Shown one piece after another: positions 16,267 through 23,282 of a stretch of 25,893 bases of DNA. The position numbers and the translations under genes were made by a program. This stretch comes from Anaerolineales bacterium UBA2200 (GTDB lineage: Bacteria; Chloroflexota; Anaerolineae; UBA2200), in assembly GCA_002327925.1 (NCBI GenBank), contig DCVA01000045.1, positions 1 to 25,893 on the forward strand, in the 5' to 3' direction. The notes below the pieces were generated by a model. It was given only the letters and a program-made list of their open reading frames with translations. It had not been told where the DNA came from and searched no databases. Each line of letters begins with the position of its first letter. The first letter of the stretch is position 1.

Positions 16267-16964
16267 TGCAGAAACGTGAGCGTGAGCTGTCCCGGCGGCT
16301 GTCGGCGACCACAATTGTACCGGCACTGTGGGGCGCCCTGGAGACTCCGCCGGGGGCGGGCCCTTTCCCCGGCGTGATTCTGCTGCCCGGCTCTTCCGGC
16401 TGGCATGGCGGATACGTGGACCGTGCCAGGGACATGGCAAGTGAGGGCTTTGTGACCCTGGCGCTGGACTATCTGGCCCAGACAGGGGCCGAGCCATCAC
16501 CGGAGGACATGGCGCAGCACTGGGCCGAATGGCAGGCCCTGGTTCGCGGCGCCGCCGACTACCTGCAGACACACACGCTGGTCTCGAACCGCGGCCTCGG
16601 GCTAGTGGGCTTTTCGCTGGGGGCATTTCTGGCCGTTTCTGTGGCCTCGGACATTCCGCGGGTGGGGGCGGTGGTAGAGTTCTACGGCGGCGGAGGCATC
16701 GGCGGCCAGTCGCTGGAGGAGCAGGTGCGCGGGTTTCCCCCAGTGCTGATCCAGCACGGCGACGCGGACAGCATCGTTGCGGTCGCCGCAGCTTACCTGC
16801 TGCGGGACGCAGTACTGGCCCAGGGCGGGGAGGTGGAGCTGGCCATCTACCCGGGCGCCGGGCACGCCTTCAATGCGTCGTGGAGTCCCTGGTATTCGGA
16901 AGCGGAGGCGGCCGACTCTGAGAGGCGAACGCTAGAGTTCCTGAGGCGGCGACTGGGAGCGTGA
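16263..16964 (+). CDS. Dienelactone hydrolase family protein
   Basis: The protein has 233 residues with an alpha/beta hydrolase fold of the dienelactone hydrolase type: GVILLPGSSG strand-loop, nucleophile in GFSLGA (Ser118), acid in HGDADSIV (Asp169) and His201 in GAGHAF. Classical dienelactone hydrolase uses Cys in GYCxGG; here it is Ser, as in many family members of broader esterase function. The start is taken as ATG 16263, overlapping the upstream stop by 4 nt; ATG 16266 or 16239 are alternatives. Coupled translation with the Fes-like esterase suggests a shared pathway. Confidence 0.83.
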   Translation: MMQKRERELSRRLSATTIVPALWGALETPPGAGPFPGVILLPGSSGWHGGYVDRARDMASEGFVTLALDYLAQTGAEPSPEDMAQHWAEWQALVRGAADYLQTHTLVSNRGLGLVGFSLGAFLAVSVASDIPRVGAVVEFYGGGGIGGQSLEEQVRGFPPVLIQHGDADSIVAVAAAYLLRDAVLAQGGEVELAIYPGAGHAFNASWSPWYSEAEAADSERRTLEFLRRRLGA

Positions 16965-17028
16965 GGCCGAAGACGGGGTTACCTGCCGGACCCTCAACCC
17001 GACGTCGGAAATTGGGCGGAGGCAGCAC

Positions 17029-17062
17029 AACGGGAGGCCCCCGGATTGGGCGACCTCCCGTT
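17029..17062. terminator. Shared bidirectional terminator hairpin
   Basis: AACGGGAGG (17029-17037) pairs with CCTCCCGTT (17054-17062), and the stem extends inward by GGGC/GCCC pairing around a small bulge. It sits between the convergent hydrolase and glutamate-synthase operons. There is no long T-run. Confidence 0.65.
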
Positions 17063-17106
17063 CCATGCGCGAGTCTGGGCCACCGCCGGCCGGAAGGGCG
17101 TTCCGA

Positions 17107-18651
17107 TCAGCCCCCCAGATGATCCCACATCGGCAGCCGCCTCTCGTAGCCGATCAGTTTCAATCCGGTGATGGCGGCGATGTTGGGCTCCATGGCGCGC
17201 AGATCCTCTTCGCATAGCTCCGCGACGTTGTCATGTCCGGAGAGCATGGAGAGGATCTTGAGCTCTTCGCCTGTGGCACGGATAAAGTTGGCCAGACGGT
17301 TTCCTGCCTCTTCGGGGATGAGCCGGGCGCGCAGCTCGGGTTCCTGAGAAGTGATACCGTAGGCGCACTTGCCGGTGGAGCAGGCCATGCAGGCCCGGCA
17401 GCCCATGGCGATTTCGGCCGCCGCGCCAAAGCCGACGCCGTCGGCCCCCATCGCCATCGCCTTGTAGGCGTCCAGCCCGTTGCGCATTCCACCCAGCACG
17501 AAAAGCTTGACCTTGCGATGCACGCCGAGGTCCTTCAACGCCCGCACGGCGGGCGGGATCAGGGCCACGGTCGGGATGCCGACGCCCTGAGTAACGATGG
17601 CGGGTGAGGCGCCCGTCCCGCCGACCAGACCATCGATGGAGATCATGTCGGCTCCGGCCTCGACGCAGGCCTTGATGTCCTCGTACGGCCGGCTCGGCCC
17701 CAGCTTGAACAGGATGGGCACCTTGTAGTTCGTGACATCGCGGATGAAGGCGACCATGTGCTTGAGGTCGTCCGGCTCCAGCACGTCGTAATAGCGGCAG
17801 GGAGACAGTGCGTCCGTGCCCACGGGAACGCCGCGGATGGCTGACACTTCGGCGGTTACTTTGGCTCCCAGCAGGTGGCCGCCCATACCTGGCTTGGCCC
17901 CCTGGCCGATCTTGACCTCGACCGCGTCTCCGGCGCGCAGGAAATCAGCCGAGACCCCCCAGCGTCCGGTTGACCACTGGACGACGAGATAGCCGCCCGG
18001 ATTCCACCGCTTCAGCGTGCGAGTCTCGTTTTCATAGCCCTTGATCAGCCAGGTCTCGTCTTTGACCAGGCCACCCTCACCGGTGTTGCTGCTGATACCG
18101 GTCTGAGCGGCGCCGATGGCCAGGGCCATTCGGGCTTCCCTGGAGAGAGCGCCGAAGGACATAGCCGGGAAGATGAAGGGGTAATGGAGGCGGAGCGGGT
18201 TCTCACACCGCCCTTCACCGATCACCACCTCCATGTTGCACTCTTCGCGATACTTGTCGCGAGGGGCGGGAGATGAGATCTGCGAAGGCACGACGGTGAT
18301 GTTGTCAAAGCCGGGCGTGCTGCCCATGGTGCCAAAGCCGCGAAGCTGGTAGTGGCCGGTCTGCGCCTTGTAATGGATCTCTTCCACCTGGGGGAAGGTC
18401 CACGGCCAACGCACCAGAAACTCGGACTCGGCCGGGTTGATGCGGATGGCATCTTCAGGGCAGAACTCGGAGCAGATGCGGCAGCCCACGCAGGCGTTAT
18501 AGTTCTGCACGCGGACGTTGCCTTCGTCATCAATAGCATAGACTTCGTGTGGGCAGACCTCGACGCAGGTGGCGCATTTGCCCGGCATCGCGGCATTGAT
18601 ACAGCGATCCTTCATCACAGTGACGCAGAATGTTCCGTTTACGGGTGGCAT
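17107..18651 (-). CDS. Archaeal-type glutamate synthase FMN subunit with N-terminal ferredoxin domain
   Basis: The protein has 514 residues. N-terminal 4Fe-4S motifs: C26, C29, C33 (CATCVEVCP) and C54, C57, C60, C64 (CVGCRICSEFCP). From ~150 on is the FMN-binding TIM barrel of GltB domain 2: FPAMSFGALSREARMAL, NTGEGG, IKIGQG-like VKIGQGAKPGMGG, SIDGLVGGTGASP, and CRACMACSTGKCAYG as the 3Fe-4S site. The start is ATG 18651, seven nt after AAGGAG (18659-18664); ATG 18657 sits too close to it. It normally reduces the 2-iminoglutarate made from 2-oxoglutarate and ammonia to glutamate. Unlike large GltB, no amidotransferase domain is fused. It is last in the redox operon. Confidence 0.93.
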   Translation of the reverse strand: MPPVNGTFCVTVMKDRCINAAMPGKCATCVEVCPHEVYAIDDEGNVRVQNYNACVGCRICSEFCPEDAIRINPAESEFLVRWPWTFPQVEEIHYKAQTGHYQLRGFGTMGSTPGFDNITVVPSQISSPAPRDKYREECNMEVVIGEGRCENPLRLHYPFIFPAMSFGALSREARMALAIGAAQTGISSNTGEGGLVKDETWLIKGYENETRTLKRWNPGGYLVVQWSTGRWGVSADFLRAGDAVEVKIGQGAKPGMGGHLLGAKVTAEVSAIRGVPVGTDALSPCRYYDVLEPDDLKHMVAFIRDVTNYKVPILFKLGPSRPYEDIKACVEAGADMISIDGLVGGTGASPAIVTQGVGIPTVALIPPAVRALKDLGVHRKVKLFVLGGMRNGLDAYKAMAMGADGVGFGAAAEIAMGCRACMACSTGKCAYGITSQEPELRARLIPEEAGNRLANFIRATGEELKILSMLSGHDNVAELCEEDLRAMEPNIAAITGLKLIGYERRLPMWDHLGG

Positions 18652-18658
18652 AACCATT

Positions 18659-18664
18659 CTCCTT
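18659..18664 (-). promoter_or_regulatory. Ribosome binding site fixing the glutamate synthase FMN-subunit start
   Basis: AAGGAG on the minus strand is 7 nt before ATG 18651 but only 1 nt before the in-frame ATG at 18657, so it favours the shorter protein. Confidence 0.65.
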
Positions 18665-18681
18665 CGGGCGCCGAATGTTCG

Positions 18682-19335
18682 CTAGTTGTAGAAGGGCTTT
18701 TCGGATAGGCGCACGATCTTCTTGAACGAAGCCGGGTCGCCCTCTATGCCGTACTGTTCCATAAGGCCACGGAGCCTGGCGATGTCGGCGGGCGTCAGCT
18801 CTTGCACCTGCGTGTTGTGCCCCAGGCTCTGCCATGCTCCGCCAACAAAGATGTTGCCGCGGATCAGGTAGTTGCCCAGGTTCTGTCCGGCGTCGCCTCC
18901 GATGACGAGATCACCGGCCAGCATGTAGGTGGCAACCTCGTCGCCAACACTGCCCTTGATAATGATGCTGGCGCCCTTGTTCATTACGGCGGCAAAGTCC
19001 CCCGCGTCGCCGTTGACCACCACCGTACCCCCGTAGCAGTAAGCACCCGCGCCATAGCCGACGCTGCCATCGACAATGACGGTGCCCTGCGTCATATTGT
19101 CGGCCAGGTACCGGCCGGCGTTGTGCAACACGTGGATGGTCGCTCCGTCGTTCACCGCACCCAGATAGTCGCCCGCATCACCCTGGATGGTCACCTCGCC
19201 GCTCTTCATTCCGGCGGCGAGGCCATGCAGGTGGTCGGCGTTCCTCAAGGTAACAGCATCCTGGGCGGCCGCCTCGCGGAGCTCCTGGCTCACAGACTGC
19301 AGGTCTCGTCCCTTAGCATCCACTACACGAGACAT
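18682..19335 (-). CDS. Glutamate synthase GXGXG-domain subunit (GltB domain 3)
   Basis: The protein has 217 residues. It shows the right-handed beta-helix repeat of glutamate synthase domain 3, with successive G-x-x-G-x-x-x-G turns: GDAGDYLGAV, GSVGYGAGAY, GDAGDFAAV, GSVGDEVATY and GDAGQNLGNY. The ATG at 19335 follows GGAGG by 6 nt; a GTG one codon earlier is less likely. It overlaps the end of the FrhB-like gene by 23 nt and lies 30 nt before the FMN subunit. In large GltB this domain holds the ammonia tunnel and packs on the FMN barrel; here it is a free subunit, as in archaea and some anaerobes. Confidence 0.92.
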   Translation of the reverse strand: MSRVVDAKGRDLQSVSQELREAAAQDAVTLRNADHLHGLAAGMKSGEVTIQGDAGDYLGAVNDGATIHVLHNAGRYLADNMTQGTVIVDGSVGYGAGAYCYGGTVVVNGDAGDFAAVMNKGASIIIKGSVGDEVATYMLAGDLVIGGDAGQNLGNYLIRGNIFVGGAWQSLGHNTQVQELTPADIARLRGLMEQYGIEGDPASFKKIVRLSEKPFYN

Positions 19336-20482
19336 CACATTCCTCCCTCTTCCTGGCGGGCACCTGCGAGGCGCCGTACAGGCTGACGAACTGCTTGCGG
19401 ACCTGGGCTCGCTTGGCCGGGTCGCTCAGAGAATCCAGCATGAGGACACGGAACTCATCAAAGGCCTGGGCCCTGGCCCGGCGGTCCTTCTCCTCCTTGG
19501 CCGCCTGCAGGCTCTTGACGTCCACTTCAGGAACCGTTTCGAGCAGCCCGAAGCGCAGCGCCTCCTGAACAAGGATTTCGCCTGCCACCGTGCGAGCGAT
19601 CAGGGTGGCGTATCCTGGCCTGGCGCCGACCTCTCCAACCGCAATGTCGGCAGATTCGCCGAGGTAGTCGTCACAGCTTGCGCATCCTTTGCGGGTGAAG
19701 GGCTCGACCTCGGTCAGCGGGATCTTGTGCTCTGTGCCGTCCCACAGGGTCGCGGTCAGCGTGCTCTCGCTGACGGAAGTGCTCAGGGAGCGGATCTGCT
19801 GATGGGCGATGCCCTTGCCCTGCTCCAGCAGCTCCGTGACCATGGTGGGGAGGTAGACCCCGGTGCAGAACGTAGATATGGTCACCCGGATCGCCTTCTG
19901 GTAGGGCCCCAGGCGAGGGTGAGTGGCGTTCATCAAACGGCGTGCCCCCTCGGACACGCATGGCGAGCCAACCACTGCCAGCTTGGTCAGGCCCCGCTCA
20001 AAAACGGCCTCGTTGAGCGAGCTGAGCACAGGCGCCCACAGGTACTGGGTGCCCACGCAGCTCACGATCTCGTCCACCGTGGTGACGACGCGAGCGATTG
20101 GCTGGAGGGTCCATGGATCCATGTCCAGCATCACGACGCCGTCGAGCAGTTCGGACGAGCGAGCGGCCACCAGCAGTGCCTGAATCACATCGTTCGGGGC
20201 GCCACTGTGCACCACTCCTGCCGAGCGCGCCGAGGCCATGCTGAGCGGTTCCATGGGGGTCCACTCTGCCAGCCGGGGGCAACTATGCTCGCAGAATTGC
20301 TGGCACGGCTCACAGGTCTTGAGCTTGAGGTGTGATAGCCCCAGGGCTTTCTGGCGCTCCTCCAGCAGCGGGTGCTGCTCCTGGCCCCAGTGCAACACGC
20401 CTTTGGAGCACGCGGAAACGCAGACACCGCATCCGGAGCAGCGGTTCAGCGCCCAGACCTCCTGTTGCAGTCTCTTGACCAT
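19313..20482 (-). CDS. FrhB-like coenzyme F420 hydrogenase/dehydrogenase beta subunit
   Basis: The protein has 389 residues. An N-terminal ferredoxin-like motif (CSGCGVCVSAC) and a second Cys set (CEPCQQFCEHSCP) precede the FrhB fold: VVGSPCVSEGARRL, STFCTGVYL and KGCASCDDYLGESADIAVGEVG. Family members are FAD/4Fe-4S proteins that act on F420 or other deazaflavin/flavin partners. Whether this host makes F420 cannot be told here, and in many bacteria such subunits serve other acceptors. The protein ends in ECDVSCSGC, a tail overlapping the next start. ATG 20482 lies behind GGAGGAGG; a longer frame into the upstream gene is rejected. It links the HdrA-MvhD gene to the glutamate synthase genes. 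Confidence 0.88.
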   Translation of the reverse strand: MVKRLQQEVWALNRCSGCGVCVSACSKGVLHWGQEQHPLLEERQKALGLSHLKLKTCEPCQQFCEHSCPRLAEWTPMEPLSMASARSAGVVHSGAPNDVIQALLVAARSSELLDGVVMLDMDPWTLQPIARVVTTVDEIVSCVGTQYLWAPVLSSLNEAVFERGLTKLAVVGSPCVSEGARRLMNATHPRLGPYQKAIRVTISTFCTGVYLPTMVTELLEQGKGIAHQQIRSLSTSVSESTLTATLWDGTEHKIPLTEVEPFTRKGCASCDDYLGESADIAVGEVGARPGYATLIARTVAGEILVQEALRFGLLETVPEVDVKSLQAAKEEKDRRARAQAFDEFRVLMLDSLSDPAKRAQVRKQFVSLYGASQVPARKREECDVSCSGC

Positions 20483-20499
20483 TGGCTGTTTTCCTCCTC

Positions 20500-22599
20500 C
20501 TAGCGCTCGCCGGGCACGGGGCTGGGTCCCAACGCCCGCACCAGGCCAGCAAAGTCCGTGATCTTGCGCACGAAATCGTGCGGGTCGTCCGGGGTGATGA
20601 ATTCCAGTCGCAGCCGGCGCGTGTCGAAGCCACTGTGGCCGAGCAGGGTTCGCAGCGAGTCGAATCGTTCCTGAGCGAAGCGGTTGCCATCGATGTAGTG
20701 GCACTCGCCCGGGGGACAGGCGCCCAGGAAGACCCCATCTGCACCGCCGAACAGGGCCCACAGGACCAGGGTCGGATCGAAACGAGCCGAACAGCGGGTG
20801 CGTATGAGCCGCACCTCCGGCGGGTAGCTCAGCTTCCTGGCCCCGGCCAGTTCAGCAGCGGCGTAGCCGCTCCATTCGCAGCCAAAGACCAGGATGCGCA
20901 GGTCGCTGCGGAGCTCCTCATTCTGTGGGGATGAGGCCCTGAACAGAGCCGCATCGATCTGGGCGAGCAGCTGGGCATCGCTGTCTGCCGGCTGGCTGAT
21001 GGCCTTGACCGGGCAGGCAACGACGCAGTTGCCGCATCCGGTGCACAGCAAAGGGTCGATAACGGACAGGTCCAGCTGCCCTTCGCGCTTGTGCAGGGAG
21101 ATGGCGCCAAACGGGCAGGGCCCGACGCAACTTCCGCAGCCCGTGCACAGATTGTCGTCCACGACGGCAACGGGCGCGTTGCTGGTGACCTCACCTGCCC
21201 TCAAGTAGCGCAGAGCCCTGAGCGCGGCACTGGCGGCCTGGAACTCGGCCTCGATCCAACTACCGGGGTGATGGGACGCGCCGCAGACGTAGATGCCCCG
21301 CTGGGCATAGTTCTCCGGCCTGAGACGGTAGCGGACCTCCGGGAAGAAGCCGTTCTCGTCCATGGCAATACCGAGGGTATGGGCGAGCACGCTGGCGTCC
21401 GGCTGTGGCACGAGAGGGGCGGCCAGAACGACGCGGTCGCAGGGGATCCGCACCAGCTGGCCCGTCGACGCGTCGCGAACCTCTACCGAATCAGGAGTTA
21501 CGCACGGCGGGGCGGCAGGTGCATAGCGGACAAAGCGCACTCCGGCCTTACGTGCCTCGAGCATCCTGGCCTCGTGGATGGGCTCTCCCAGCAGGTACAG
21601 GTCGCGGAAGAGAATGGTCACCGCAGCGGAGGGGTTGGCGGCCTTGATCTGGAGCGCCTGTTTCAGCGCGCCCATACAGCACACGCCGGAGCAGTAGGGC
21701 ACGGCATCGTTGCGCTGGCCAGCACACTGGATAAAGACGACGTCGGAGGGCAGGGCTGAGCCGCCCAGCTCGCGTTCGAACTCGAGCTGGGTCACGACAC
21801 GACGCCCGTCATAGCGAAACAAACCCACGGGCGGCCGCTCCTCAGCGCCGCTGGCGACGACGATGGCACCCGCCTCCAGCTCTCTGGCTCCCGGGTCAAT
21901 GTTCACCGTGTATCGGCCCACCGAGCCGGAGAGAGACGTGACCTCGCTCCGCAGCAGGACCTCGATGCGCGGGTGGTGGGCGACGGCCTGGATCCTGGTC
22001 TGCAGGTAATCGGCGGCGCTGCGCCGGTCCGGGTAGAGGGTATGCACGCCGCGCAGCATGCCGCCCAGCGTGGCCGTACGCTCTACGAGTGTGACGTGCT
22101 GGCCGGCGTTGGCCAGGGTGAGAGCCGCGGTCATTCCGGCCACTCCCCCGCCGATCACCAGCACGGCTGGCGAAACCGGGGCGTGGATTGCTTCGAGCGG
22201 CTGCGCCAGTGCCAGTCGAGCGGCGCCCATTCGGATCAGGTCCAGCGCTTTCGCTGTGGCCGCGGCAGGGTCATCGGAGTGGACCCAGGCGCAACCCTCG
22301 CGGATATCGACCAGCTCGACCCGGTCACCAGCCAGGCCGGCCTGCTCGGCCGCCTCCCGGAAGCGACGCCCCAGCGTTCGCGGCGTGCAGCCGGCCACCA
22401 GTACGTGGTCGAGCTGCTCGGCGGCGCAGGCAGTCCAGATCGCGTCCAGACCGTCGGGCGAACAGCAGTAGGGCAGCCGGTGGACCAGGGCTACGTCCGG
22501 GAGGGTGCGTGCGCCCGTTTCCAGGGTTTCCATGTCCAGCACAGACGAAACCTCATCGCCGCAGTCGCAGAGGAAGATGCCCAGCCTGGCACCGGTCAT
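20500..22599 (-). CDS. HdrA-like FAD/4Fe-4S protein fused to MvhD domain
   Basis: The protein has 699 residues. HdrA region (~1-540): N-terminal CDCG, FAD fold GGGVAGMTAALTLANAG (~150), QCAGQ with YCSGVCC (C292, C303, C307, C308), C-terminal FAD motif YVCGASHHPGSW, then two 4Fe-4S motifs (C485-C495 and C519-C529). The MvhD domain (~565-690) has FGCEWSGYAA, TRCSARFDP, GACPPGECHYIDGN and RRLRLEFI. HdrA is the bifurcating flavin subunit of heterodisulfide reductase; MvhD normally bridges it to a hydrogenase or NADH module. Such fusions occur in acetogens and other anaerobes. No HdrB or HdrC is next to it. ATG 22599 overlaps the upstream stop by 4 nt, behind GAGGAGGTG. Confidence 0.93.
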   Translation of the reverse strand: MTGARLGIFLCDCGDEVSSVLDMETLETGARTLPDVALVHRLPYCCSPDGLDAIWTACAAEQLDHVLVAGCTPRTLGRRFREAAEQAGLAGDRVELVDIREGCAWVHSDDPAAATAKALDLIRMGAARLALAQPLEAIHAPVSPAVLVIGGGVAGMTAALTLANAGQHVTLVERTATLGGMLRGVHTLYPDRRSAADYLQTRIQAVAHHPRIEVLLRSEVTSLSGSVGRYTVNIDPGARELEAGAIVVASGAEERPPVGLFRYDGRRVVTQLEFERELGGSALPSDVVFIQCAGQRNDAVPYCSGVCCMGALKQALQIKAANPSAAVTILFRDLYLLGEPIHEARMLEARKAGVRFVRYAPAAPPCVTPDSVEVRDASTGQLVRIPCDRVVLAAPLVPQPDASVLAHTLGIAMDENGFFPEVRYRLRPENYAQRGIYVCGASHHPGSWIEAEFQAASAALRALRYLRAGEVTSNAPVAVVDDNLCTGCGSCVGPCPFGAISLHKREGQLDLSVIDPLLCTGCGNCVVACPVKAISQPADSDAQLLAQIDAALFRASSPQNEELRSDLRILVFGCEWSGYAAAELAGARKLSYPPEVRLIRTRCSARFDPTLVLWALFGGADGVFLGACPPGECHYIDGNRFAQERFDSLRTLLGHSGFDTRRLRLEFITPDDPHDFVRKITDFAGLVRALGPSPVPGER

Positions 22600-23282
22600 G
22601 GAGCCACCTCCTCGGTCAACGCCGCGGCAGGATCGGCAAAGCGCCAGGCTTCGGGGTGATGGCCGCAGAGCCGGCAATCGATGGCGTCGAATTCTGATTG
22701 CCAGGGATGAACCGAATGCCCGCCGCCTGTGACATCGGCCAGGGTGATCGCCCCGGTGGGGCAGATGAGAACGCACGTACCGCACTCGATGCAGGCGTTC
22801 GAGGCAATACGAAACGGCGGGCTGACCTCTTTGGCGATGCCTCGGTTGACCAGGCTGATGGCGCGCACGCCGACGATCTCATCACAGGCCCGGACACAGA
22901 GGCCGCAGAGGATACAATCGTCCTCTGCCATGGTGAAGCGGGGGGCGGCCACGCCCAGCTCGTCGGCCATGGCGCGGATGAGGGGCACGTGGGCCGACGA
23001 CGCCATGAGCAGCTCGATGGTCATCCGCCGCGAGCGGCGCACCTTCTCCGAGTTGGTGAGAACGATCAACCCTTCCTCGCAGGGGTAGGCGCAGGCGGGC
23101 GCCAGTTGCCCGCCGCGGCGATTGGCCAGCTCCACCAGGCACATCCGGCAGGCGGCAAACGGCGCCAGGGCCTCGTGATAACAGATGGTGGGAATGGGAA
23201 TGCCGCGTTCCCGGGCGGCTTCGAGAATGGTGCGTCCTTCTGCGACCTGCATCTGCTGGCCGTCCATGGTGAAAGTGATCAT
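22596..23282 (-). CDS. HoxU/NuoG-N-like 2Fe-2S and 4Fe-4S protein
   Basis: The protein has 228 residues. Residues ~1-75 are a [2Fe-2S] ferredoxin fold (C34, C45, C48, with C64/C68 as last ligand). A linker follows at ~76-120, the place where NuoG carries a His/Cys 4Fe-4S site; here no full motif is seen. Then come two 4Fe-4S motifs, CILCGLCVRAC (C123-C133) and CIECGTCVLICP (C164-C174). The end holds C203, C206 and H208/H209, a possible extra metal site. Such subunits wire NuoF/HoxF to partner proteins. The ATG overlaps the stop of the NuoF-GltD gene by 4 nt, and its own stop overlaps the HdrA-MvhD start by 4 nt, so a tight stoichiometric complex is likely. Confidence 0.9.
   Translation of the reverse strand: MITFTMDGQQMQVAEGRTILEAARERGIPIPTICYHEALAPFAACRMCLVELANRRGGQLAPACAYPCEEGLIVLTNSEKVRRSRRMTIELLMASSAHVPLIRAMADELGVAAPRFTMAEDDCILCGLCVRACDEIVGVRAISLVNRGIAKEVSPPFRIASNACIECGTCVLICPTGAITLADVTGGGHSVHPWQSEFDAIDCRLCGHHPEAWRFADPAAALTEEVAP

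Noticed and set aside
20483..20761. Ninety-three-codon upstream extension of the FrhB-like frame
   Set aside because: It overlaps the C-terminal MvhD coding region in another frame, and the ATG at 20482 has a strong ribosome-binding site.
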